Shown: positions 1-8,027 of the stretch, one piece after another
Layout of the letters: every line of letters begins with the position of its first letter
How positions within the stretch are numbered: the stretch's first letter is position 1
DNA from: Lachnospira hominis (ex Liu et al. 2021)
GTDB lineage: Bacteria > Bacillota > Clostridia > Lachnospirales > Lachnospiraceae
DNA length: 64,000 nucleotides
Reading direction: 5' to 3'
Assembly (NCBI RefSeq): GCF_014287955.1
Contig: NZ_JACOPD010000003.1
Coordinates: 1 to 64,000 of the forward strand
Program-made: the position numbers and the translations under genes
The notes under the pieces: generated by a model
Told to the model about the DNA's origin: nothing
The model's input: only the letters and a program-made list of their open reading frames with translations
Databases searched by the model: none

Positions 1-166
1 GAGCCTCCTTAAAACCATCGGGTGGTAGGTGATTACAACCAATCCACAGTATCTTATATATCATAGTCGAACCTACAGAAGAGGTAAAGAAGAGACTATG
101 ATTTAACAGTTATTAAGACTTTGGAGATGGTCTCTAAAAACTACTACTATATAATACGAGGTTGTT

Positions 167-531
167 ATGGATGACAAAATGAATGATGTGATTGATGAAG
201 TGCAGAAAAGACTTGGAGAAGAATATGAGGTGAAAAGAGTTGAAGTTATGAAGAATAATGACACAAAACTGAAAGGAATTCAGGTCAGGAAAAAAGATAT
301 GAATGTTGCAAAGATATGTTACTGGACTGGTGAATCAGTTGATGAGATTGTAATGTGATTAATAGAAGCCTGTTTCCTAAGTTTGATTGTGAAATCAATT
401 TGGAGAAGCTAAAGGAAAGGATTGTCTATACTCTGGTGAATGCTAATTCTAATAAGAGCAGACTAAAGACTATAACTTACAGGATGTTGGAAGGTACGGA
501 TTTAGCCATTACATATAAGCTAATCATATGA
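167..531 (+). pseudogene. Frameshifted DUF5688-like protein remnant
   Basis: An ATG at 167 opens a 63-codon frame whose product (acidic helix, then VKRVEVMKNNDTKLKGIQVR) resembles the N-terminus of DUF5688 proteins, which are common in accessory DNA of Lachnospiraceae. The frame stops at 356-358. A second frame, from about 358 to the TGA at 529-531, reads LKERIVYTLVNANSNKSRLK and then a DLAI stretch, which resembles a later part of the same family. The middle is missing and the frames differ, so this looks like an internally deleted, frameshifted relic. The family name is from memory. A short intact protein of 63 aa cannot be excluded. Confidence 0.5.
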
Positions 532-720
532 TGCTTGAAATCACGTAAGAATAATTGAAAATATTTCAGGCACTTTTCCGGCACTTATTTCATCAATAAG
601 CATTACATAAAAATCATTACACATGCTATCGGCTCCTACTGGACTAGTGCCATAAAGGAGTCAGAAGAAAACCAGTGTTCAAGCGGTCTCACGGCTTCGA
701 ACCCCGGTGGGCTCATTGCA
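532..720. other. Gene-free stretch with a tRNA T-arm-like patch
   Basis: No credible gene is seen here. A repeated GGCACTT motif lies at about 570-590. Around 680-716 there is a patch with TTCGAAC framed by C/G-rich arms, like a tRNA T-arm, and antisense translation gives the PPGFE string typical of tRNA antisense. The acceptor arms do not pair, so it is not a functional tRNA. It could be the degenerate end of a tRNA left at an integration site. This is inference. Confidence 0.25.
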
Positions 721-752
721 AAGGGAATGGTTGGTTGACCATTCCCTTTTTT
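721..752 (+). terminator. Strong intrinsic terminator
   Basis: A perfect 11-bp stem (AAGGGAATGGT / ACCATTCCCTT) with loop TGGTTG is followed by a T-rich run. It has no intact gene directly upstream, so it probably belonged to the lost tRNA-like or other RNA gene. Confidence 0.8.
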
Positions 753-1066
753 CTTTTCGTGCCTACTGACTAGGAGGGGAACGGGCGTCTTATGAAGAAA
801 TTCATTCTTTATTATTTCCATGCATTAATTATTGTGATTTTGAAAACCCGCATAAATATTGGAAATATTTGTTGACAGGTTGGGCAATTTGGTGCATATA
901 TGTAAAAGGGGTTCTGAACAAAGAATTGAGAACACAGATGGTGGGATTTTGGTTCACTCATCGTGGCGGTTGAACATTGAAATGGTGTTGTTACTGCCGG
1001 GGCTGCAACTGAAAAATAAAACATTGCAGGATTAATTGTATATAAATTTAAGATGGAGGCAACAAG

Positions 1067-1612
1067 ATGAAACTTGATAATTTTATAGGAATGATGACAG
1101 GACATTTTGATAACAAAGAGCAGTTTGATATGATGCAGAAGACAGGAAAAATATATCCTTACGCAGAACACATCAATACCATATGTAATGATAAAATAAA
1201 AAATATTCCTGTGGATTTTAATGGAAAATTTGTTGTTGAAGAAAGTTATTATGAAATCAATGGAAAGCGACATGCATCACCACATCTTTTTCTTATTACA
1301 GAAACTGAGGATGGAATTAGTCTTTCATCATATGAAATTCCGGCAGGAGAAGATAAGAATACATTTTCATATAATTCCATGAAGAATGTTGATTATACTG
1401 AACTGAAAAAATCTGAAAAATTTATACCGGCACTTTATCATGAAAAGAATGGTGTCTGGGAGGGAGGCAGCACAAGCCAGTTTTCTCCGGTAATGACATT
1501 TAAGCTTTGGGAAAGGTTTTCGGATAGCTGTCTGGAAGTATCTGAAAGCATGGAAGTTAACGGAAAAAGAACTTTTGGATATGATGAACCAATTGTTTAT
1601 AAGCGTGCATAA
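1067..1612 (+). CDS. CpeT/CpcT-like small protein
   Basis: Cytosolic-looking 181-aa protein with no signal peptide or membrane segment. The N-terminus (MMTGHFDNKEQ), an EESYYE stretch near residue 60 and the overall length fit the CpcT/CpeT family (DUF1001). That family is named for phycobilin lyases, but many members in non-photosynthetic bacteria have no known role. The start is supported by GGAGG about 10 bp upstream. It stands alone, with about 210 bp of AT-rich DNA before the next gene. The family call is moderate and no function is claimed. Confidence 0.55.
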   Translation: MKLDNFIGMMTGHFDNKEQFDMMQKTGKIYPYAEHINTICNDKIKNIPVDFNGKFVVEESYYEINGKRHASPHLFLITETEDGISLSSYEIPAGEDKNTFSYNSMKNVDYTELKKSEKFIPALYHEKNGVWEGGSTSQFSPVMTFKLWERFSDSCLEVSESMEVNGKRTFGYDEPIVYKRA

Positions 1613-1834
1613 ACAAGTGGAATTAAATGACAATTATCCTTTTATTCTTTTATGTTTTATGTTAAAATAAATAAAAATGTGATGTTGGAATATGAATTGG
1701 TTGATAATTCCTGAGAAGATTTAAAGATAAAAATAGATAGTCTGAAGAAAAAGGCTATCTATTTTCTGACTTATAAAAATATATTACTGATTAATAAATA
1801 AAATGGTGAAAGAATTCAAAGAATGGAGATTAGT

Positions 1835-2914
1835 ATGAAGAAGAAAATAGCCAGAAACATAGTCAGAGTATTGTTAGTAATTCTTGTTACAGTGATAATG
1901 CTTGTAGGAACTTTATTTTTTATGATTAAACGGATATGCAGTAATTCGGCACCATCAGCAAGAAATCTTTTTATATCAACAGTTCTTGAATCTGGTCAGA
2001 TGAAGTTTCTTGCATCATGGTTCTGTACAGATGATCAGATTAATGAGGTAATTAATGCTAATAAGATGGAAACTCTTGATTCGGATATTGATACATCACT
2101 TATTAATATATCTGCTTCGGATGAGTCAGTAAAGGATAATAATGAGGAAGCGGAGCAGTTTGATGAGAATGGCATAAGAATGGTAGAGATATCAGGAAGA
2201 TCTTTTTTTGGTAAAATGCTTATTATAAAGGATACTTCACAGGTCAAAGTAGGAACTACATATCCATGGGGAGATTATGGTAAAGAACTTGACCAGATTG
2301 TAAGCGGTGCAGGTGCAGTTGCCGGTGTCAACGGAGGTCTTTATGTTTCATCAGGAAACAGAGGGGGTTCACCACTTGGAATAGTTGTACAGGATGGAAA
2401 TATTACATATAATAGTCCTTCGTCGCTGACAGGACTTTACCTTATCGGGCTTAATAAGGACAATCTTCTTGTAATCAAAGATATAGATGGGATGTCGGCA
2501 GCAGATTTTGAAAAATATGTAGCGGAAGCCGGAATCAGGGATGCGGTTGCTTTCCAGGAAGAAAGTTCTGATGCAAATAATCATTTTGTTTCACTTATAA
2601 TTAATAATGAGGCTAGAGCTTTAAAGGGTCAGGGAAGTGGAGCTAATCCAAGAACAGTTATAGGACAAAGAGCAGACGGTGCAATTCTTCTTTTGGTTAC
2701 AGATGGAAGAGGCGCTTCAGGACATCTTGGAGCAACGGCATCAGACCTTATTTCAGTCATGCAGGAATACGGTGCTGTTAATGCAGCAAATCTTGACGGC
2801 GGCAGTTCTTCAACTATGGTTTACAATGGCAGCTATGAGATGACGAGTGTGACATTTTATTATCAGAATTCGTCATGGAAACTGCCAACAGCGTTTGTTG
2901 TAATGCCTAAATAG
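1835..2914 (+). CDS. Membrane-anchored phosphodiester glycosidase (NAGPA domain)
   Basis: A 359-aa protein with one N-terminal membrane segment (about residues 8-32), so probably anchored and facing outward. The C-terminal two thirds is an NAGPA-type phosphodiester glycosidase domain, seen in VNGGLY (about residue 166), the RTVIGQR and LLVTDGRG stretches, and NLDGGSSSTM (about 319). Family members split sugar-phosphodiester bonds in cell-surface polymers. The true substrate is unknown here. The ATG at 1835 is preferred over the one at 1823 because GGAG at 1825-1828 sits 6 bp before it. The next gene begins 22 bp downstream, so the two probably form an operon. Confidence 0.85.
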   Translation: MKKKIARNIVRVLLVILVTVIMLVGTLFFMIKRICSNSAPSARNLFISTVLESGQMKFLASWFCTDDQINEVINANKMETLDSDIDTSLINISASDESVKDNNEEAEQFDENGIRMVEISGRSFFGKMLIIKDTSQVKVGTTYPWGDYGKELDQIVSGAGAVAGVNGGLYVSSGNRGGSPLGIVVQDGNITYNSPSSLTGLYLIGLNKDNLLVIKDIDGMSAADFEKYVAEAGIRDAVAFQEESSDANNHFVSLIINNEARALKGQGSGANPRTVIGQRADGAILLLVTDGRGASGHLGATASDLISVMQEYGAVNAANLDGGSSSTMVYNGSYEMTSVTFYYQNSSWKLPTAFVVMPK

Positions 2915-2936
2915 ACGAGGGAGGAGAATTGTAATA

Positions 2937-4097
2937 ATGAAAGACAATACTAAAAACAAAACAGGAAAATTTAATATAAAATTAAATTATTGGACAGGGC
3001 TTATCATATATGCTGTTGTTTTGTTAATTATAGGAATCTGCGTATATATATATACAGGATCATGCGTTAAGAAATATGAGAATTCACAGTCAGATAAAGT
3101 TATGGATGGATTTCTTAAAGACTTTGAAAAAATGGTTGATGATAAGACTCTTGCGGACAATATAGAGCTTCCTGCAAGCAGTGAATTTGAAGGGAAAGAT
3201 ACATTTGTCAATATGTATATGTCAGAATTTGATGGTGTATCCGGATATACATATAAGAAGTCAGAGGGAAGTTATAATACAGAAGAGCCGCAGTATGATA
3301 TATATGCTGATGACAAACTGGCTGCAAGGATGACACTTGAAGCGAAAAATCAGCATGTTGTTCTTGGGATTCTTACAGTATTTGATTGGAAAATCAAGTC
3401 AATCGAGCCGGCATTTTCTGCTAAAACTACTGACTATACTGTTTTGATTCCACAGGATTACACAGTTACTGTTAATGGAATTAAGGTATCAGATAATTAT
3501 AAAACAGGCAAAATGGTTGAAAATCCTGATTTTGTTAATGTATCTAAGTATGTTGATATGCCAAAATCTGTAGAATATAAGCTGACAGGATTTGTAAACA
3601 AACCTGAAATTAAGATTTATAGTGCGGCAGGAAGTGAAGTCGCTGTCAATGTAGATTCTAAGGGCAATATTACAGCCGGTGCAGGATGGGATTCATCTGA
3701 TATGCCATCAGACAGAAAAGAAGAGGCTCTTAACATGGCAAAAATATGGGATAATTTCCTTACTAATGATTTAAGCGGTGCAGGTCACGGTCTTGCAACT
3801 GTACAGCAATATCTTATTGAGGATTCATATTATTGGAATCTTGCAAAAGACTATTCGGTAAGTCCTGATATTACATTTATAAGTGACCATGTACTTTCAG
3901 GTAATCCTTATACAGGTGTGGTAGTTGATAATTATATTGAATATAACGATAACTGTTATTCATGTCATATTGCATTTACCAAGAATATGACACTTACATC
4001 CGGCGGTGCTAGAAAAGATGTTATTGATTCAACATTTTATTTTGTAAAATACCAGGGAAATTGGGCTATTGCCGACATGATTGCAACAACAAAATAA
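2937..4097 (+). CDS. Membrane-anchored extracytoplasmic protein, unknown
   Basis: 386 aa with one N-terminal membrane segment (about residues 18-40) and a long, mostly beta-rich outside part. The final portion (TFYFVKYQGNWAIADMIA) resembles the last strands of NTF2-like domains, and a VTVNGIKVSDNY stretch in the middle recalls small surface-protein beta domains. I do not recognise a named family. AGGAG lies about 12 bp before the start. It follows the phosphodiester glycosidase closely, so a role as a partner of that enzyme at the cell envelope is plausible. Confidence 0.7.
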   Translation: MKDNTKNKTGKFNIKLNYWTGLIIYAVVLLIIGICVYIYTGSCVKKYENSQSDKVMDGFLKDFEKMVDDKTLADNIELPASSEFEGKDTFVNMYMSEFDGVSGYTYKKSEGSYNTEEPQYDIYADDKLAARMTLEAKNQHVVLGILTVFDWKIKSIEPAFSAKTTDYTVLIPQDYTVTVNGIKVSDNYKTGKMVENPDFVNVSKYVDMPKSVEYKLTGFVNKPEIKIYSAAGSEVAVNVDSKGNITAGAGWDSSDMPSDRKEEALNMAKIWDNFLTNDLSGAGHGLATVQQYLIEDSYYWNLAKDYSVSPDITFISDHVLSGNPYTGVVVDNYIEYNDNCYSCHIAFTKNMTLTSGGARKDVIDSTFYFVKYQGNWAIADMIATTK

Positions 4098-4154
4098 GTT
4101 GTAATACAGGTACCATGTACTAAATGAAAAACAGAAAATACAACAATAGCACTA

Positions 4155-4184
4155 TTTACATGAAATTATAAAATAAAGTATAAT
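4155..4184 (+). promoter_or_regulatory. Likely sigma-A promoter
   Basis: TTTACA at 4155-4160 and a perfect TATAAT at 4179-4184, separated by 18 bp and about 50 bp before the GGDEF/EAL gene. Confidence 0.5.
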
Positions 4185-4237
4185 CGGTTGAATTAAAAAT
4201 GGGACTATAAACATTGTTTTAATAACGTGGAGATATT

Positions 4238-6514
4238 ATGAAAATAATTTATGGAATCATTATAATATTGCTTATAATATTACTTGGAGCATGTGCGTTA
4301 AAGGCAAAGAATAAAAAAGGGAATCTTGCCAGAATAGTGTTTTTGTATGAAACAGGTGCGGTACTATTTGGTATTACATTTATGATATTTACATTTTCCA
4401 ATAATATCAAGGTAGTAACTTTTTGCCGTGGTCTTATGTTTGCAGGATATGACTGGCTTCTTATATTATTGATGTATTATACACAATATTATACAGGCTT
4501 ATTTGATGAAGTCAGAATTATTAAAGAAGCTATGGTTATATATGGTATGTTTGATACTGTACTATTATTTTCCAATATATGGACAGGTCAGATGTTTTCA
4601 GTAGAATTTATTACAGATGCCGAGTTACATTTAAGATTTACAGACAGTATTTTTGTAAAAATACATTTTATATATAATTTTGCAGTTGTGCTTCTTCTTC
4701 TCGTTTCATACATGTTTATGATAATGAAATCTTCCAAGTTTTACAGAATAAGATATGAAGTTATTTTTGCATCACTTTTTATAGCAGCTGTATTAGATAT
4801 TATTTTCTTTAAATCTAATTCTGTTTATGACATTTCAGTTGTAGCATTTGGGTTGATGTCAGTGTTTATATATTATTTTACATTGAGTTATGTTCCTGAG
4901 GAACTGATTGAAAATACGCTTTCACTTGTTATAAAAGATATGAATAGCGGAATTATATGTTTTGATAACAGGGGAAAATGTATACATTGTAATGATTATA
5001 TAAAAAAAGTATTTAGTTTGTGTGATGAGTATAGTGAGTTGGAAACGGGATATCACAGATGGCTTGAGGAAATTGCAGATAAAAGAGAAAATAATATTGA
5101 GTATTCAGCTGTGAAAGTCGTTGATGGTGAAAGTAAAAATTATGATGTGATATATAAACGTATATTTGATGATAAAAATAATTTTATATGCGATTATTTT
5201 GTATTTAATGATAAGACCGAAGATATAAAGTCGATTGAAATTGAAAAGTATAAAGCATCACACGACAGCCTTACAGGATTATATAATAAAGAATATTTTT
5301 ATAGCCATGTACATGAAATCGTAAATAAAAACAGTGGCATACAGTATTGTATATTGTGCAGTAATATAAAAGATTTTAAATTTATTAATGAATTATTTGG
5401 ACTGAAAAAAGGTGATGAAGTTCTTGTTAAAGTAGGAGAATTTCTTAATAAATATCTGGAAGATGATTCAATATGTGCAAGAATTGAAAATGACAGGTTT
5501 GCACTATGTATGCCAAAAGAAAAATTCAATGAAAAAGCGATTATAAGCAGACTGAATGAATTTAAAAAACAGTTTGATAATAATGCATTCAGAATGCATG
5601 TATTTATAGGGGTTTATGATATTGAAAATTTGGATGAGCCTGTCAGTATAATGTGCGATAAGGCTAATATTGCAGGCGATACAATTAAAAATGATTATCA
5701 CAGTTATATAGCATATTATAATAATGCAATGCTTGAAAATTCAATTGAAGAGAGACGTATTATTGGTGAATTTGAGCGTGCGTTAAATAATGAAGAATTT
5801 GTTATGTATCTTCAGCCGCAGGTTGATTTTAAGGGAGTTGCCAGAGGTGCTGAAGCATTGGTGAGATGGAGACATCCTGTAAAAGGCCTGTTATCTCCGG
5901 CAGTATTTGTTGATGTGCTTGAAAAGGCAGGACTTATCTACAAAATTGACAAATATATGTGGGAAAAAGCGGCAGCTAAATTAAAAGAGTGGAAAGAACT
6001 GGGAAAAGAACAGTATCATATATCTGTTAATATATCTACAAAAGATTTTTATCTTGTTGATGTTTATGAAACATTTGTAGATATTGTTGAAAGAAATGGA
6101 ATTAATCCGGAAAAGTTAAAGCTTGAAATAACTGAAACAACTATTATGGATAATTTTGAGAGAAATATTAAAATTATAAAATGCCTTCAGGATTATGGCT
6201 TTAAGATTGAAATTGATGATTTTGGAAGCGGATATTCTTCTCTTAATATGCTTAAAGATATAAGTGCTGATATTTTAAAGATTGATATGGGATTTTTAAA
6301 TGCCACGGAGAATGAGTTGAAAGGCCAGGATATTCTTGAAAGTATTATTTTCCTTGCACAGAAACTCGGAATGGAAGTTATAACAGAGGGTGTTGAAACA
6401 TCCCAGCAGCTTACAATGCTTATACAGATGGGCTGCAGGATGTTTCAGGGATATTATTTTTCACGCCCGGTACCTGAAGAAGAATTTGAGAAAAAATATA
6501 ATATCAGACAGTGA
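4238..6514 (+). CDS. Membrane GGDEF/EAL protein, probable c-di-GMP phosphodiesterase
   Basis: 758 aa. The first 220 or so residues form about seven membrane helices (sensor part), followed by a PAS-like stretch. A GGDEF-type domain starts near HDSLTGLYNKEYF (about 341), but its signature is degenerate (ENDRFAL, about residue 416, instead of GGDEF), so cyclase activity is not expected. The C-terminal EAL domain looks complete: AEALVRW (about 538), ISVNIS, LEITET, DDFGSGYSS (about 661), EGVET and QGYYFSRP. This predicts a c-di-GMP hydrolase with the dead GGDEF as a regulatory part. The last eight codons are repeated 0.9 kb downstream. Confidence 0.92.
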   Translation: MKIIYGIIIILLIILLGACALKAKNKKGNLARIVFLYETGAVLFGITFMIFTFSNNIKVVTFCRGLMFAGYDWLLILLMYYTQYYTGLFDEVRIIKEAMVIYGMFDTVLLFSNIWTGQMFSVEFITDAELHLRFTDSIFVKIHFIYNFAVVLLLLVSYMFMIMKSSKFYRIRYEVIFASLFIAAVLDIIFFKSNSVYDISVVAFGLMSVFIYYFTLSYVPEELIENTLSLVIKDMNSGIICFDNRGKCIHCNDYIKKVFSLCDEYSELETGYHRWLEEIADKRENNIEYSAVKVVDGESKNYDVIYKRIFDDKNNFICDYFVFNDKTEDIKSIEIEKYKASHDSLTGLYNKEYFYSHVHEIVNKNSGIQYCILCSNIKDFKFINELFGLKKGDEVLVKVGEFLNKYLEDDSICARIENDRFALCMPKEKFNEKAIISRLNEFKKQFDNNAFRMHVFIGVYDIENLDEPVSIMCDKANIAGDTIKNDYHSYIAYYNNAMLENSIEERRIIGEFERALNNEEFVMYLQPQVDFKGVARGAEALVRWRHPVKGLLSPAVFVDVLEKAGLIYKIDKYMWEKAAAKLKEWKELGKEQYHISVNISTKDFYLVDVYETFVDIVERNGINPEKLKLEITETTIMDNFERNIKIIKCLQDYGFKIEIDDFGSGYSSLNMLKDISADILKIDMGFLNATENELKGQDILESIIFLAQKLGMEVITEGVETSQQLTMLIQMGCRMFQGYYFSRPVPEEEFEKKYNIRQ

Positions 6515-6538
6515 CTTCAAAGATAATATAGTTGATAT
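6487..6538 (+). repeat. 52-bp direct repeat, copy 1
   Basis: Covers the last codons and stop of the GGDEF/EAL gene plus 24 bp beyond. It is matched at 50 of 52 positions by 7431-7482. Confidence 0.9.
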
Positions 6539-6995
6539 TTTATGTAACATTGGTTGTTTTGTGATGCAGTCTAATTTTTTGTTTATGAGAAATCCAGTGA
6601 CAAATTTCATGGAACAATTAATGACAGAGTCAAGTTGCTTTTAGGCTGGTATGCTCTTTGATTATGTGGCTTTGTTATTGCTGAGTTTGCAAAGAGATTA
6701 GAATATAAGCTTTACATAGGAGAGAATATCTAAAAGAAGTCTTAAAATATTATTTTTAATAAAATCCCCAATATTATAATAAAATAACAGTTTGAATTGT
6801 GTGAAAAATATACACAAAAAGGGTTATACTATTTGTTCACAGAGTTATTATTGAAAAAAGTGTCAGATTATGTAATATGAAATTAGACAGTGTATTGTTT
6901 TAGGTAATGAGTTCAGAAGTAATCCTTGGGAACAATATGCAGGATATTCAGCTTATGGAATTATAAGAAAATAGCAGAAAAAGCGGGGGTGTAAA
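6515..6995. other. Decayed intergenic stretch
   Basis: About 480 bp with no intact gene. Short open stretches look like coding remnants: one ending FAKRLEYKLYIGENI before the TAA at 6731-6733, and one with NEFRSNPWEQYAGYSAYG ending at about 6974. They are in different frames with stops between them. Together with the flanking 52-bp repeat this suggests duplication followed by decay. I see no RNA gene. Confidence 0.4.
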
Positions 6996-7424
6996 ATGAA
7001 AAAACAAAGAAAAATAGTGATAGCAGTGAGTGGATTAATAATTGCTGTAATTATAGTATTTATTATACAAAATATTGTTAATACATCCAAAGGCGGTGTA
7101 TGTATTGAAGAGGGACGAATAGTTAATGGTTCGGCTCCTTTTACATCACTTGAAGTTAAAGAGGCAATGAGTGAGCTTAAAAGTATTTTTGAAAAATCTT
7201 ATGCTGGATGCAGCATATCAGATATGTGGTATACGCAGACAGGTGGGGAAAATTATAAGACTGCGTCCGACAGTAAAATAACATTGCATACAAAAATTAT
7301 TACCGGAAACAAAAAAATAGGTAAAATGAACAGAAATACAACATATAATGACTGGAAATGGATATTCCAAAAAAAAGATGAAAATGGGAAATGGCAGCTT
7401 ATTAGTGATGGATATACGCCGTGA
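6996..7424 (+). CDS. Small membrane-anchored protein, unknown
   Basis: 142 aa with one N-terminal membrane segment (about residues 7-27) and an outward domain with two Cys, at GGVCIEE and AGCSISD. It is not a family I recognise. A purine-rich GCGGGGG site precedes the ATG. The gene sits between the two copies of the 52-bp repeat, so it may have arrived in, or survived, a local duplication. Confidence 0.6.
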   Translation: MKKQRKIVIAVSGLIIAVIIVFIIQNIVNTSKGGVCIEEGRIVNGSAPFTSLEVKEAMSELKSIFEKSYAGCSISDMWYTQTGGENYKTASDSKITLHTKIITGNKKIGKMNRNTTYNDWKWIFQKKDENGKWQLISDGYTP

Positions 7425-7430
7425 AAAAAC

Positions 7431-7482
7431 TGAGAAAAAATATAATATCAGACAGTAACTTCAAAGATGATATAGTTGATAT
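7431..7482 (+). repeat. 52-bp direct repeat, copy 2
   Basis: Second copy of the 3' end of the GGDEF/EAL gene. It still encodes EKKYNIRQ and a stop, but has no upstream gene body. It differs from copy 1 at two positions. Confidence 0.9.
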
Positions 7483-7604
7483 AATTGATGTTGTTCCTGC
7501 ATGGAAATGGCTTTTAGAGGAATAAAATAATTAAAACATTGCTTATGTCATACAGAGGTGGTACAATACAATAATTGTATTTAAAATTAAAGGAGGGCTA
7601 ATCT

Positions 7605-8027
7605 GTGATTAAGCAATTATCGGTACTTGTTTCCAACAATCCGGGTAACTTATTTAATGTTGTTGAAATTTTAAAGGAAAATAATATTGAATGTTATGGA
7701 CTGTCAACATATGATGCTACGGATTTTGGTGTGTTTCATATGATAGTGGACGACCCTGACAGATGTAATGATGTGCTTTCTTCAAAGGGATATACTGTAC
7801 TTGAAAGATTCGTAATAGCAGTCAGACTCCAGGAAAGATTTACAAATATGTCTGATTTTTTAAAGGAACTTAAAAATGCACGTACTAATCTGGACTGCAT
7901 TTTTACATTTGTAAGCCATAACCAGGAGCCTGTTATTGTATTCAGAACAGAAGACAGCTTTGAAGTTGAAAAGTATCTGACTGATAAAGGTTTCCATGTG
8001 TATACATCAATGAAGGAATTTATGTAA
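7605..8027 (+). CDS. Tandem ACT-domain protein
   Basis: 140 aa made of two ACT domains (about residues 1-68 and 72-140); the first begins IKQLSVLVSNNPGNLFNVVE. Stand-alone double ACT proteins bind amino acids and act as small sensors; the ligand cannot be told from sequence. Translation starts at GTG 7605 with AGGAGGG about 10 bp upstream. The 3' end overlaps the convergent glycosidase gene by 21 bp. Confidence 0.85.
   Translation: MIKQLSVLVSNNPGNLFNVVEILKENNIECYGLSTYDATDFGVFHMIVDDPDRCNDVLSSKGYTVLERFVIAVRLQERFTNMSDFLKELKNARTNLDCIFTFVSHNQEPVIVFRTEDSFEVEKYLTDKGFHVYTSMKEFM

Noticed and set aside
680..716. tRNA gene
   Set aside because: Only a T-arm-like patch is present; acceptor and anticodon arms cannot be paired.
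812..1273. 153-codon open frame on the minus strand
   Set aside because: Overlaps the better supported gene at 1067, has no ribosome site and an unlikely composition.
6390..6644. 84-codon frame overlapping the end of the GGDEF/EAL gene
   Set aside because: First half is out of frame within the EAL domain; the rest is in decayed DNA. At most a remnant.
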